Below, one piece after another: positions 8,848 to 17,005 of a stretch of DNA of 37,331 nucleotides; the stretch's first letter is position 1; the number at the start of each line of letters is the position of its first letter. The stretch covers positions 1 through 37,331 of the forward strand of contig JAVZCK010000006.1 in NCBI GenBank assembly GCA_038874435.1. Direction: 5' to 3'. The position numbers and the translations under genes were made by a program. The notes under the pieces are model-generated. The model was not told the DNA's origin and searched no databases. It saw only the letters and a list, made by a program, of their open reading frames with translations. This DNA comes from Thermoplasmata archaeon. GTDB lineage: Archaea; Thermoplasmatota; Thermoplasmata; Lutacidiplasmatales; SKW197.

Positions 8848-10512
8848 TCACTTTACTACTCTATCAAATCTGCTGCAAATCACCACATTCTCTTTATCAT
8901 CACTTACCTCAACCACACAGTAGAGCTTAACTCCGTACTTGTGAGCTAGATCAGTGATGTCTTTGATAAAACTAATGTACTTATCCAATGAGATTTTGAT
9001 TTTCACTACATCACAGCCATCAATCACAACATGTTTCACGCCATCTCTGATTGCATTCTTTATAGCAAGTATGAAGTCCGTTTCAACTGCTTCTGGCCTT
9101 ATCGTCTTCACATTGCTTATATCAAGGTCTGTAATCCAGTAATACTCCGCATTTTTGAAGTGTCTTTCAATTTTCTTAGGGTGTGTTCTCGTGATAACTA
9201 GCACTTTGTCTGTCTCTGGAATTTCTGTGGCAATCTTTTCCAATGTCTTCTCGTCCCTGTAATGCAGCACAGTTCTCTCCACACCCTTACCAACAGGATA
9301 GATTTCTGGCAGGGTTAGCTTTCTATCAAACATTGATGTGAGAATTCTTCGCTTTTCATCATCGTAAAATGAGGGGCGAATTTGGACTATGAATGTAGAG
9401 CTTGTGGTGGAAGCCACATCCGCAATGTCTTTCAGAAAGTTAGTAACAGCGTCAAAACCACATTTGATTGTAAGATACTCTATGTCATCTATTAAAACTG
9501 AAGCCCCTGGATTTTCTCGCATAAAGTTAATTATGCTTTGTGTGATCTCAAAATCAAGTCTAGCTGGATTTGCTGACTGCTCCTCTGTTTCCACCTCTGT
9601 AATCCATATAATTGGCAGTTTCTCGATTTTGAACGCAGTTCGAACTACATCTGGCGCTTTACCAGTCACACAGAGACCTGGTTTTTCAGTGGAAAGCAAC
9701 CTAAGTGCAAAATAACTGGAATTCGTGTGATCGTCAAGCACTAGATAGTTTAAACCTCGATCTATTGAGATTGGTAATTTCTCTGGAATTCCATCCTTTC
9801 GCTCAACTACTGGTGCTATTGCCATGAGTTTGTACTTTGTAAGTGCATAGCCAAACAGCATTGCCGTGATACTCATGAAAATTGTAGTTGGGTCTGGGAG
9901 CATTCTTGTTGTCAACTCAAATGCGTTTCCTATAAACGGTATAACTACCGCAAGAACGAGAATCCTTGCCTGGCTTTTCTCAATCTTTGTCCTTGCCTGT
10001 TTGATTGAGAGTGCGAGTGAAATGAAGCCAGCAATAAAAAAGGTGTATTCCACTGCAGCGTATCCCCACCAAAATACGGTCCAGTTTGAACCATACTTGC
10101 CAGGAAAATTCTCAAATTCATAAAAACTGGAAATGTAAATATGGGTAAACGGGTTGGTTAAGCAAATAACCTCAAAGAAAAGAATAATCCCTGAAATCAG
10201 ATAAATTACCCACTTTTTGTTGAGGATAGGCCGCCAGATAGGTACAGCATTCGCAAGGAGGAAGAAAACAGGTCCAGTCATTATCGCCCCAACATAGTCC
10301 AAGTGGATAATGGCAATCAGGAGTTTAACATCATCGCAGAGCCAGTATGCTGTTTCCGCAAAGCCCCAAATCACACCCGCAAGACACAAGAACAGAAAAT
10401 ACTTGTTTTCTCTTCTTTTTGGATTCGACCAATAGCCGCGGTGCGCCACATACAGTAGTGCTAATGTGATTGAAAGATAGATAGCTGCATAAATGTAATA
10501 AGCAGTCCCCAT
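8848..10512 (-). CDS. Seven-TM receptor-like protein with tandem DUF835 domains
   Basis: A 554-residue protein. Seven hydrophobic helices occupy about residues 1-230 (for example YYIYAAIYLSITLALLYVA and the last around MSITAMLFGYALTKY), the arrangement of the 7TM sensor region found at the N-terminus of some histidine kinases. No kinase domain follows. Instead there is a DUF835 domain at about 250-395 (KPGLCVTGKAPDVVR, IIWITEVE, VLIDDIEYLT) and a second diverged copy at about 405-554 (DKVLVITRTHPKKIE, YYWITDL, HVVIDGCDVV). DUF835 is an archaeal domain of unknown biochemistry, found often in Thermococci and Thermoplasmata. Inferred role: membrane signal sensor with cytoplasmic output. A TATA box 28 nt upstream supports the ATG. 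Confidence 0.78.
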   Translation of the reverse strand: MGTAYYIYAAIYLSITLALLYVAHRGYWSNPKRRENKYFLFLCLAGVIWGFAETAYWLCDDVKLLIAIIHLDYVGAIMTGPVFFLLANAVPIWRPILNKKWVIYLISGIILFFEVICLTNPFTHIYISSFYEFENFPGKYGSNWTVFWWGYAAVEYTFFIAGFISLALSIKQARTKIEKSQARILVLAVVIPFIGNAFELTTRMLPDPTTIFMSITAMLFGYALTKYKLMAIAPVVERKDGIPEKLPISIDRGLNYLVLDDHTNSSYFALRLLSTEKPGLCVTGKAPDVVRTAFKIEKLPIIWITEVETEEQSANPARLDFEITQSIINFMRENPGASVLIDDIEYLTIKCGFDAVTNFLKDIADVASTTSSTFIVQIRPSFYDDEKRRILTSMFDRKLTLPEIYPVGKGVERTVLHYRDEKTLEKIATEIPETDKVLVITRTHPKKIERHFKNAEYYWITDLDISNVKTIRPEAVETDFILAIKNAIRDGVKHVVIDGCDVVKIKISLDKYISFIKDITDLAHKYGVKLYCVVEVSDDKENVVICSRFDRVVK

Positions 10513-10535
10513 GTTATATCTAATATGCCACTAAT

Positions 10536-10545
10536 GTATAAAATT
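10536..10545 (-). promoter_or_regulatory. TATA box of the 7TM-DUF835 gene
   Basis: Minus-strand AATTTTATACAT is centred 28 nt upstream of the ATG. The intergenic space to the divergent CBS gene is 120 nt and each gene has its own TATA element there. Confidence 0.5.
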
Positions 10546-10603
10546 CTTTTGGATGGGTACTAATGGGTAGTGCTTCAGAAAAAAATACAAAGCACCCGCT
10601 AAC

Positions 10604-10612
10604 CTTTTATAG
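10604..10612 (+). promoter_or_regulatory. TATA box of the CBS-pdxT operon
   Basis: CCTTTTATAG is centred about 26 nt before the ATG of the CBS gene and no Shine-Dalgarno sequence lies between. The operon mRNA is probably leaderless. Confidence 0.55.
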
Positions 10613-10632
10613 CCCTCTGCCATCCTTGAAAC

Positions 10633-11088
10633 ATGGGCAAGTTGTTTAAAGATGAGAAGGTGAGCGAGCATTACCAGAAGCTGATTAAGGAACCACATTA
10701 TGTGAAACTCGGAAGTTCTTTGGATGCTGTGGCAGATGTATTCCTGAAAGAATTGAGGTTAAGAACAGTGTTCGTGGTCAACAACAAAATGGAAGTAGTG
10801 GGTGCGGTGATGCTCAGCACAATTCTGAAGCATGTTGCCTATCGTGCTGGTGTGCGTGGCAAAGGGATAGTTTCTGCGATACGGTTTCTGAGGGAAGTTT
10901 TGAGTGAGAAAGTGGATGAAGTCATGCTGCCAGTGGAAACCATAACTCCAGATGACACTATTGAGAAAGCACTGATGATTGTTGTTGAGAAGGGCATTCT
11001 GGACATCCCAGTCGTGGATAAAAATGGGAAGTTGATTGGAGAACTCAATGGAATTGAGATTCTTGCAGAGGGTAGAAGATTGCTTTAA
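10633..11088 (+). CDS. CBS-pair domain protein
   Basis: A 151-residue protein consisting almost entirely of two CBS motifs (about 20-75 and 93-148). The second is typical: ETITPDDTIEKALMIVVEKGILDIPVVDKNGKLIG. CBS pairs (Bateman modules) bind adenosine nucleotides or S-adenosylmethionine and act as sensors. No catalytic domain is attached, so the partner is unknown. It lies 21 nt upstream of pdxT in the same direction and is likely in one operon with it; a role linked to vitamin B6 is possible but unsupported by sequence. Confidence 0.85.
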   Translation: MGKLFKDEKVSEHYQKLIKEPHYVKLGSSLDAVADVFLKELRLRTVFVVNNKMEVVGAVMLSTILKHVAYRAGVRGKGIVSAIRFLREVLSEKVDEVMLPVETITPDDTIEKALMIVVEKGILDIPVVDKNGKLIGELNGIEILAEGRRLL

Positions 11089-11109
11089 TTTGTTTTCAGG
11101 TATGAGAAA

Positions 11110-11700
11110 ATGAAGATTGGTGTGCTTGGCATTCAGGGGGCTGTTTCTGAGCATGTGGAAATTACATGGAAAGCAATGGAAGAACTGAAAATCAAGGGAG
11201 AGGTACTCGTGGTCAAGCGTCTGGAACATCTAGAAGGATTGGACGGGCTGATAATTCCGGGCGGAGAGAGCACCACAATCTCTTCAATGCTCAAACGCAC
11301 TGGGCTTTTTGAGGAAGTGCGGAAAAAAGCAATTGCTGGCATGGGTATCATGGGCACCTGTGCGGGGGCAATAATGCTTGCGAAGAAAGTAAATGAGGGA
11401 AATGTGGAAACACTGGCTTTGATGGACATTGCAGTCAGCAGGAACGCCTATGGCAGGCAGGTGGATTCGTTCGAGGCAGATGTAGAGATTGCTGGCTTCG
11501 ACAGAAAATTCCGTGCAATTTTCATACGGGCTCCTATAATCACAGAGGCATGGGGTGATGCAAAAGTTCTGGCAACGGATGGAAAAAACATAATCATGGT
11601 AGAGCAGGGAAATCACCTGGCTCTCACATTCCACCCTGAACTGACTGGAGATACGAGGATACATGGGAGGTTTTTGAATACGCTCATAAAAAAATCCTAG
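11110..11700 (+). CDS. pdxT: Pyridoxal 5'-phosphate synthase glutaminase subunit PdxT
   Basis: A 196-residue class I glutaminase that supplies ammonia to PdxS (Pdx1) for making pyridoxal 5'-phosphate from ribose 5-phosphate, glyceraldehyde 3-phosphate and glutamine. Family motifs are intact: GIQGAVSEH near the start, PGGESTTIS (50-58), the nucleophile Cys84 in GTCAG, and the partner residues His175 and Glu177 in FHPELTGD. Length is normal for PdxT. A Shine-Dalgarno-like AGGTATGAG precedes the ATG. pdxS is not in this window, so the two synthase subunits are not adjacent here. Its stop codon is 3 nt from that of the convergent cas6-like gene. Confidence 0.95.
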   Translation: MKIGVLGIQGAVSEHVEITWKAMEELKIKGEVLVVKRLEHLEGLDGLIIPGGESTTISSMLKRTGLFEEVRKKAIAGMGIMGTCAGAIMLAKKVNEGNVETLALMDIAVSRNAYGRQVDSFEADVEIAGFDRKFRAIFIRAPIITEAWGDAKVLATDGKNIIMVEQGNHLALTFHPELTGDTRIHGRFLNTLIKKS

Positions 11701-11703
11701 TTT

Positions 11704-12474
11704 TCACCTTCCATTCACAAATCCAAACCCAAAACTGTTCCTCTCTCCGAAGCCAGCATCGAGTCCGAACTCAATTATTTTTCGCTGCACAGCATCCATG
11801 TGGCTCCAGTGAAACTCCCATAAACTGCCTGCAGCACCATAACTTCTGCCCTCCACCACATACCGCAGGTTCACCTGCTTTTTAAACACAAACTGCTCGA
11901 ACAAGTCATAATTCTGAATCTCAGTGCCATAGAAATCGTTGTACTTCTTTATCAAGTTCTCACTCACCTGCTTCAGAAATGCCTCAAATGGATACTTGGG
12001 ACGCCAGTAAACATACCTTCGCTTTCTCTCCTCCATTGGAATTCCGTATTTTTCATAAAGCGACTCTGGAATTCGCACAATAACTGGTGTCTCGCACCGC
12101 ACACAAGGTTTTTCGCTAAGCTTGACTTCAAACACAGAAAAATCAGAGAGCTGGAACTGCATCTCTCCTATGTTTATCTCCTCGGCTTCTCTCAAGCAAT
12201 CCCCGATTCCCTTCATCAATTCCTTGCTTGGCGAAGAAATTATGAAATGCCTTATCTCACCTGGCTCTACGCTCTTCTGCGGAAAGATTCCAGAAAAGCA
12301 GAAAAACTTGTACCCATATTTTCCATGCAAATCTGGAAAACCACTCTGTCTTATCAGGTCGTAAACAAAACCCTGGTTTTTATGACTCTCATTCCTAATC
12401 TCCTGGGATTTTGTCGCCTTCAACCTCAAAAGGACCCTCAGTTTCCCACCTCTAAATCTCAATTGTTTCCCCAC
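11704..12474 (-). CDS. cas6: CRISPR-associated endoribonuclease Cas6 (orphan)
   Basis: A protein of about 245-256 residues matching the Cas6 family: N-terminal RVLLRLKAT strand, an HGKYGYKFFCFSGIF block in the first RAMP-like domain, and the diagnostic C-terminal glycine-rich loop GLDAGFGERNSFGFGFVN preceded by LRYVVEGRSYGAAGSLWEF. Cas6 cuts pre-crRNA within its repeats. The start is uncertain: GTG 12474 and TTG 12462 overlap the end of glgC, while CTG 12441, just after an AGGTGG Shine-Dalgarno sequence and the glgC stop, gives the N-terminus most like other Cas6 proteins. It follows glgC on the same strand and may be read through from it. No other cas gene or repeat array is in the window. 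The catalytic residue cannot be assigned by eye. Confidence 0.82.
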   Translation of the reverse strand: MGKQLRFRGGKLRVLLRLKATKSQEIRNESHKNQGFVYDLIRQSGFPDLHGKYGYKFFCFSGIFPQKSVEPGEIRHFIISSPSKELMKGIGDCLREAEEINIGEMQFQLSDFSVFEVKLSEKPCVRCETPVIVRIPESLYEKYGIPMEERKRRYVYWRPKYPFEAFLKQVSENLIKKYNDFYGTEIQNYDLFEQFVFKKQVNLRYVVEGRSYGAAGSLWEFHWSHMDAVQRKIIEFGLDAGFGERNSFGFGFVNGR

Positions 12475-13708
12475 ACTCCAGCTTCTTGCCTGAATAATCC
12501 TCTTTCCTCACATCAGGGAAAATCAGCACATTCTTCCCAATCTCCATCTTCTCAGGCACAACTGCATTTTTTCCAATCACAGTAATCCCAGAATTCAGAT
12601 ACTCTGGATATTTTTTATTAGGCACACTTTCATGCCCAGCCCCTATGTGGGTTTCAGCTCCCACAACCACATTCTTATCCAGGATTACGGTTTCCAGCAC
12701 TGCATTTTCTCCAATCACGCAATCCTGCATGATAACAGAATCATGCACAAATGCACCTTTTTTCACAATCACTCCAGGCGAAAGCACAGAATGTACCACC
12801 TTGCCTTCAATTCTGCAGCCTGGTGAAACAATGCTGTTCAGCACAGTGCCACCAGAACCAACATAGGCAGGTGCCCTGTCACTCCTTCGCATCTCTGCCA
12901 GATTCGTGCGTAAATTCCACTCATCAAGTGTTAGCTGCGAATTTTCATCCAGGGCATCCATATTTGCCTCCCAGTATGACTGAATTGTCCCTACATCCCT
13001 CCAGTAACCCTTAAACGGATAAGCATAAACCTTATAATTTTTTATCATCCAACCAATTATATCTTTTCCAAAGTCGTTTCCTAGCTTTTTCTTCAGCACA
13101 TTCTCAAGCACATCCATATTAAACACATAGATGCCCATTGAGGCAATGTTGCTTTTTGGTGTTTTGGGCTTCTCCTCCCAGTCCACTATTCTCCCGTCTG
13201 TATCAGTGATTGCGATTCCGAATCTGGGTGCTTCGCTCAGCGGCACTTCCATGGTGGCAATTGTTAGATCCGCACCCTTTTCCTTGTGATAATTTACCAG
13301 TTCAGAGTAGTCCATTTTGTAAATGTGGTCCCCAGAGAGAATCAGCACTCGCTCAGGCGCGAAATCCCTGATAAAACCAATGTTCTGGTAGATTGCATCT
13401 GCTGTGCCTTTGTACCAGTCAAATTCCTTCTCACCAGTTCTTGGCGGAAGAATCTTTGCCACTCTGGAGCGGCCAACATAGTCCCAGGCACTGCCGCTTC
13501 CAATGTGGTCCATCAGGGAAAGTGGTTTATACTGGGTAAGAATTCCAAGCACTCTTACACCAGAATTACAGGCATTGCTTAAGGTAAAATCAATTATCCT
13601 GTACATTCCTCCGAAAGGCACTGCTGGCTTCGCTCTTTTTTTTGCAAGAATGCTTAACCTAGAGCCCACACCACCCGCAAGCAGCATTCCCACAGTTTTC
13701 CGCATCAC
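12452..13708 (-). CDS. glgC: Glucose-1-phosphate adenylyltransferase, catalytic subunit
   Basis: A 418-residue ADP-glucose pyrophosphorylase, making ADP-glucose from ATP and glucose 1-phosphate for glycogen synthesis. The N-terminal nucleotidyltransferase domain has the intact phosphate loop LAGGVGSRL (10-18), KPAVPFGGMYRIIDF, SGDHIYKMDY with the first metal-binding Asp, EEKP, and YWRDVGTIQSYWEAN with the second metal-binding Asp. The C-terminal third is a left-handed beta-helix of hexapeptide repeats (EGKVVHSVLSPGVIV and following). Start GTG 13708 or ATG 13705, with GGTGAGGAG upstream; it overlaps the stop of the paralogue gene before it, so the two are translationally coupled and probably form a mixed oligomer. 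Confidence 0.9.
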   Translation of the reverse strand: MMRKTVGMLLAGGVGSRLSILAKKRAKPAVPFGGMYRIIDFTLSNACNSGVRVLGILTQYKPLSLMDHIGSGSAWDYVGRSRVAKILPPRTGEKEFDWYKGTADAIYQNIGFIRDFAPERVLILSGDHIYKMDYSELVNYHKEKGADLTIATMEVPLSEAPRFGIAITDTDGRIVDWEEKPKTPKSNIASMGIYVFNMDVLENVLKKKLGNDFGKDIIGWMIKNYKVYAYPFKGYWRDVGTIQSYWEANMDALDENSQLTLDEWNLRTNLAEMRRSDRAPAYVGSGGTVLNSIVSPGCRIEGKVVHSVLSPGVIVKKGAFVHDSVIMQDCVIGENAVLETVILDKNVVVGAETHIGAGHESVPNKKYPEYLNSGITVIGKNAVVPEKMEIGKNVLIFPDVRKEDYSGKKLECGETIEI

Positions 13709-14931
13709 TCCTCACCTCCTATTGTTGTGCCTGGCTCAATTCTTTTTTCCTTAAAGCAACTCTCGCCTGTGAATGGCCAGACAACGCAGCCCTCACCTAT
13801 GGACACTGTATCTGGAATTTTAGAATTTTTCCCGATGCATGTGATTTTTTTACAGCCACCAATCACGGAATTTTTTCCTACTATGGTCGCTTCGTCAATA
13901 ATCGTGTTTTCCACCACAGTCCCTTCTCCAATAACACAATCAGACATTATCAGCGAATTTTTCACAACTGCACCCTTTTCAACTATTACATTTGAAGAAA
14001 TTATGGAATGAATTATTTTTCCCTTTATTTTGGAACCCCTTGCAACTAAGACATCCTCTACATCTGAGGTAGGATAGAATCTAGTTGGTGGTAGATCATA
14101 ATGGTAATTGCCATAAATGTTTGTCCTTATTCCCCATTCTTCTGGATTTATCTTCGGATTTTCTCCAAGCAAGTCCATGTTCGTGCTGAAGTATTCCTGA
14201 AGCGTCCTTGTATAGCCCCAGTAACCACCAAATTTGTAGCCATACACCTTCTTTCCTTCCTTCATCATCTCAGGAATTATGTCACGGCCAAACTCGTGCG
14301 ATTTGCCCTTTGCATTTTTCTTTAATTCCTCAAGTAAAACCTGTGTTTTAAACACATAAATTGTGAGTGATGCCCACTCATACTTTGTCTTTTCTGGCTT
14401 TTCCACATAATCCTTAACACTTCCGTCTTTTCCGATGTCCGCCATTCCAAATCTGTGCCCCTCGTTAGGGTCAACCTTCACAAAGCCCACAGTTAAATCT
14501 GCATTTTTCTCCAGATGCATGGAAATTATTTCGTTGTAGTCCATGCAGTAAATGTGGTCCCCAGAAATAATGAGCACATTTTCTGGCGTATGCTCTTGAA
14601 TGAAAGATATGTTCTGGTACACTGCATCTGCAGTTCCCCTATACCAGTCACTTGTCCTCACACCCTTATATGGTGGAAGAATTTTGATGCCCTTGCCCCT
14701 GCCTACAAGGTCCCAGTGAATACCAGAGCCAATATGACTTATCAGTTCAGATGGATTGTACTGTGAGAGTATCCCAACAATTTCTATACCAGAATTGTGG
14801 AGATTGCTCAATGGAAAATCAATGATTCTGTAGATGCCACCAAACGGTACTGCCGACTTTGGTCTTGTCAGTGTGAGCACACCCAGTTCATCTACCCTGC
14901 CTCCTGCCAGCACCAGTGCAACCAGTTTCAT
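13705..14931 (-). CDS. GlgC paralogue, probable regulatory (GlgD-like) subunit
   Basis: A 408-residue protein collinear with the GlgC encoded next to it: RPKSAVPFGGIYRIIDF, GTADAVYQN, SGDHIYCMDY and a C-terminal beta-helix. Two catalytic features are changed. The phosphate loop GGxGxRL reads GGRVDEL, with Glu15 where Arg is invariant, and the WRDVGT block reads WGYTRT, so the second metal-binding Asp is missing. By analogy with GlgC/GlgD of Firmicutes and the plant small/large subunits, it probably modulates the catalytic partner. Proteins with the GGRVDEL variant exist elsewhere as annotated GlgC, so weak or different activity remains possible. It is the first gene of the pair; a TATA-like TTTATTA lies about 30 nt upstream. 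Confidence 0.82.
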   Translation of the reverse strand: MKLVALVLAGGRVDELGVLTLTRPKSAVPFGGIYRIIDFPLSNLHNSGIEIVGILSQYNPSELISHIGSGIHWDLVGRGKGIKILPPYKGVRTSDWYRGTADAVYQNISFIQEHTPENVLIISGDHIYCMDYNEIISMHLEKNADLTVGFVKVDPNEGHRFGMADIGKDGSVKDYVEKPEKTKYEWASLTIYVFKTQVLLEELKKNAKGKSHEFGRDIIPEMMKEGKKVYGYKFGGYWGYTRTLQEYFSTNMDLLGENPKINPEEWGIRTNIYGNYHYDLPPTRFYPTSDVEDVLVARGSKIKGKIIHSIISSNVIVEKGAVVKNSLIMSDCVIGEGTVVENTIIDEATIVGKNSVIGGCKKITCIGKNSKIPDTVSIGEGCVVWPFTGESCFKEKRIEPGTTIGGEE

Positions 14932-14955
14932 GATTTTGGTAATGGGATTGGTGTC

Positions 14956-14967
14956 TAATAAATTTTT
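14956..14967 (-). promoter_or_regulatory. TATA-like box of the glgC-type operon
   Basis: Minus-strand AAATTTATTAG is centred about 30 nt before the ATG of the GlgC paralogue. Confidence 0.4.
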
Positions 14968-15019
14968 GCACCAAGATTTTTACAACATACTGGAAAACAA
15001 CCAGCATGAATTTTATAAT

Positions 15020-15030
15020 CTTATATAAAA
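15020..15030 (+). promoter_or_regulatory. Probable TATA box of the MBL-fold gene
   Basis: CTTATATAAAA lies about 41 nt before the ATG, giving a leader of about 15 nt. A second TATA-like stretch (GATATATAC) sits only about 14 nt before the start, too close to be a TATA box for this ATG. Confidence 0.4.
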
Positions 15031-15066
15031 AAATTTAATTACTGCAGAGATATATACTATGGTTAC

Positions 15067-15846
15067 ATGATAAAACTCACATTTCTTGGTACGGGCGGCG
15101 GAAGATTTGCTACCCTTTATCAAACAAGAGCAACTGGTGGCATTTATCTAGAGCATACTGGCTTAGAAAAACAATCGAGAGTTCACATAGACCCTGGTCC
15201 AGGTGCCCTTGTGCATGCAAGCAGGAATGGAATTGACCCCACACAGACAGATGCAATTATAGTGACCCATTGTCATCCAGACCATTATGTGGATGCGGAG
15301 ATTCTTACGGAAGCAATGACAATGGGGGGAAGAAGAAAAAGGGGTTTTTTGCTAGGGAGCAGGAGCACGCTGGAGGGCGTGGATAATATTGGACCATGTA
15401 TTTCCAAATATTTTCAGAAAAATGTGGAGACATGCATGGTAATTGAAAAAAACAACATAAAACTGGGAGAGCTTGTGGTTACTCCAGCACCAACAATACA
15501 TTCAGACCCAACAACAGTGGGTCTCAAATTTTCTACCAGTTCTGGAGTCATTTCATATGTTGCTGACACGGAATTTTCGAAAGAAATTGCAGGTGCATAC
15601 AGAAATGCAAGAGTGCTTATTCTTCCAGTCACTCGCCCCAGAGCTGCCAAAATACCATACCATCTCACTACTGACGATGCTTCAGAATTTGCATCAATTG
15701 TAAAGCCAGAACTGTGCATTCTCACTCATTTTGGCTTGAAAATGATAGAAGCGGACCCAGAAGCAGAGGCACGCTGGATTGAACAGCAGACTGGCGTGAA
15801 GTGCATCGCTGCCAGTGATGGAATGAAGATAGAAATTGATGAATAG
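15067..15846 (+). CDS. Metallo-beta-lactamase-fold hydrolase (RNase Z-like superfamily)
   Basis: A 259-residue MBL-fold protein. The metal-binding motif THCHPDH (His68, His70, Asp72, His73) is complete, and later ligands are present as HSDPTT, VADTE and ILTHFG. The opening FLGTGGGRFA resembles RNase Z and PhnP-type phosphodiesterases, but the tRNase Z exosite is not apparent, so the substrate is unknown. It is probably monocistronic. A set of repeated TAGATACTAA sequences follows the gene and overlaps its stop codon. Confidence 0.85.
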   Translation: MIKLTFLGTGGGRFATLYQTRATGGIYLEHTGLEKQSRVHIDPGPGALVHASRNGIDPTQTDAIIVTHCHPDHYVDAEILTEAMTMGGRRKRGFLLGSRSTLEGVDNIGPCISKYFQKNVETCMVIEKNNIKLGELVVTPAPTIHSDPTTVGLKFSTSSGVISYVADTEFSKEIAGAYRNARVLILPVTRPRAAKIPYHLTTDDASEFASIVKPELCILTHFGLKMIEADPEAEARWIEQQTGVKCIAASDGMKIEIDE

Positions 15847-15893
15847 ATACTAATTTTTTGGTAGATACTAAGAAATTGGTTAGTATTTATCTA
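15844..15893 (+). repeat. TAGATACTAA repeats with stem-loop potential
   Basis: TAGATACTAA occurs at 15844-15853 and again at 15862-15871, 18 bp apart, with T6 between them. An imperfect inverse copy (TTAGTATTTATCTA, 15880-15893) could pair with either direct copy. It may serve as a terminator or RNA-end structure for the MBL gene, whose stop codon is the first TAG. Confidence 0.5.
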
Positions 15894-15969
15894 AAGAGAG
15901 TGTATCTGTTTATTTATTAATACAATTATGTAATTATAGAAATAAATAAATTAAAACCAATAACACGGT

Positions 15970-16944
15970 TCACTCGATTTTTCTGATTTGCAGATAGAGT
16001 TTATCTTTGCTTGGATCCAGGATTCCATTGTGCTTTGCATTCGTCCATACTCTAATCTCAAATCTTGTATGGCCGGGTATTTCCTGATGAATATCCTCTT
16101 TTTTATCAATCAGTAAATTTAGGAGAGCAGATAGATGTGCCCCTGTGCCTTTCTTTATATCCTTTCTTTCCATTTCCTTCCAGAATGCACCAGACCTTTT
16201 CCAATTTTCGGGCTTTCGTGCACCTTTTATACCCAACTCTGACACATCAAGTATATCTGAATCACCTTTCTGGTATGCCTGAAGTAAAAGTTGAAGTAAT
16301 TTTTCCAAATTCCTTTCCCAGTATTCATCGTATTTGCTTCCCCTTTTTCCTCTAGTTTTTTCAATGCGTCCTTCTCCTTCCTCAGATGGAAGCTGTGGAT
16401 AAGACTCTTTAAGAAGTGCATCAAAGAGAAAGATAATTGTGCCTTTTTCACTCGTATATTTCTTAAACTCCAACACAATCCAACCATATTTAGAAGAAAA
16501 CTCCTCAACTTTGGCAGAAATCTCGTCGATTATAACAATTCGTTCTGGATCCTTTTTTATTACATCTGAAATAAACTTATGTTTATCCTCCATACCCTGC
16601 AAACTGTTAGAGAGTTTTCCCAGTTCATAAAACTTCTCTATCAGAATATCTCTTTTGCTCGAAGGAGAGAATTTTTCCACTTGCGCTAAAATATGATCAT
16701 ACAAATCATGGGACGCTAGTTCTATTTCTACAATTGCCCACTTACTATCCTTCACGAAAAGTACCAAAGCATCTGGAATGGATTCTACTCCCCCTTCAGT
16801 GCGCACCTTCTGCTTTGGCAAAAGCAGTATGTCCTCCCCAAAAATATATTGTGCATTTGCCAGTACATCCTTTTCAAGTTCGTCCTCTTTGTTATAGTAA
16901 TGAGGAGTGTGGACTATATTATTCGCCACGCAAATTCTTCCCAT
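15970..16944 (-). CDS. PD-(D/E)xK-superfamily-like nuclease, family unknown
   Basis: A 324-residue protein I cannot place in a named family. The N-terminal 100 residues contain SIPDALVLF...WAIVEIELASHDLYDHILAQVEKF, in which Asp58, Glu73-x-Glu75 and Gln88 sit as in PD-(D/E)xK nucleases, with Glu in place of the usual Lys. A central basic, helical linker (about 205-225, RGKRGSKYDEYWERN) separates it from a C-terminal domain ending in RFEIRVWTNAKHNGI. The gene is next to a broken DUF6884 gene, which fits a defence or DNA-modification setting, but function is inferred only. A TATA box (ATATAT, 16963-16968) about 22 nt upstream indicates its own, probably leaderless, transcript. Confidence 0.65.
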   Translation of the reverse strand: MGRICVANNIVHTPHYYNKEDELEKDVLANAQYIFGEDILLLPKQKVRTEGGVESIPDALVLFVKDSKWAIVEIELASHDLYDHILAQVEKFSPSSKRDILIEKFYELGKLSNSLQGMEDKHKFISDVIKKDPERIVIIDEISAKVEEFSSKYGWIVLEFKKYTSEKGTIIFLFDALLKESYPQLPSEEGEGRIEKTRGKRGSKYDEYWERNLEKLLQLLLQAYQKGDSDILDVSELGIKGARKPENWKRSGAFWKEMERKDIKKGTGAHLSALLNLLIDKKEDIHQEIPGHTRFEIRVWTNAKHNGILDPSKDKLYLQIRKIE

Positions 16945-16960
16945 ATTTTACACCAGAGAG

Positions 16961-16969
16961 GCATATATC
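16961..16969 (-). promoter_or_regulatory. TATA box of the PD-(D/E)xK-like gene
   Basis: Minus-strand TTAGATATATGCC lies about 22-25 nt upstream of the ATG, in the 61-nt gap after the DUF6884 pseudogene. Confidence 0.45.
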
Positions 16970-17005
16970 TAATGTGCTTATAACTGTTTCTTTAATGTTG
17001 GTCAT

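Noticed and set aside
15067-15846. tRNase Z assignment for the MBL-fold protein
   Set aside because: The HxHxDH motif is shared by many MBL enzymes and the flexible-arm exosite of tRNase Z is not visible, so only a superfamily name is given.
11000-16000. A CRISPR array near cas6
   Set aside because: No 25-40-nt direct repeats with regular unique spacers were seen near the gene or anywhere in the window. The only short direct repeat (TAGATACTAA) is 10 bp with an 8-bp gap.
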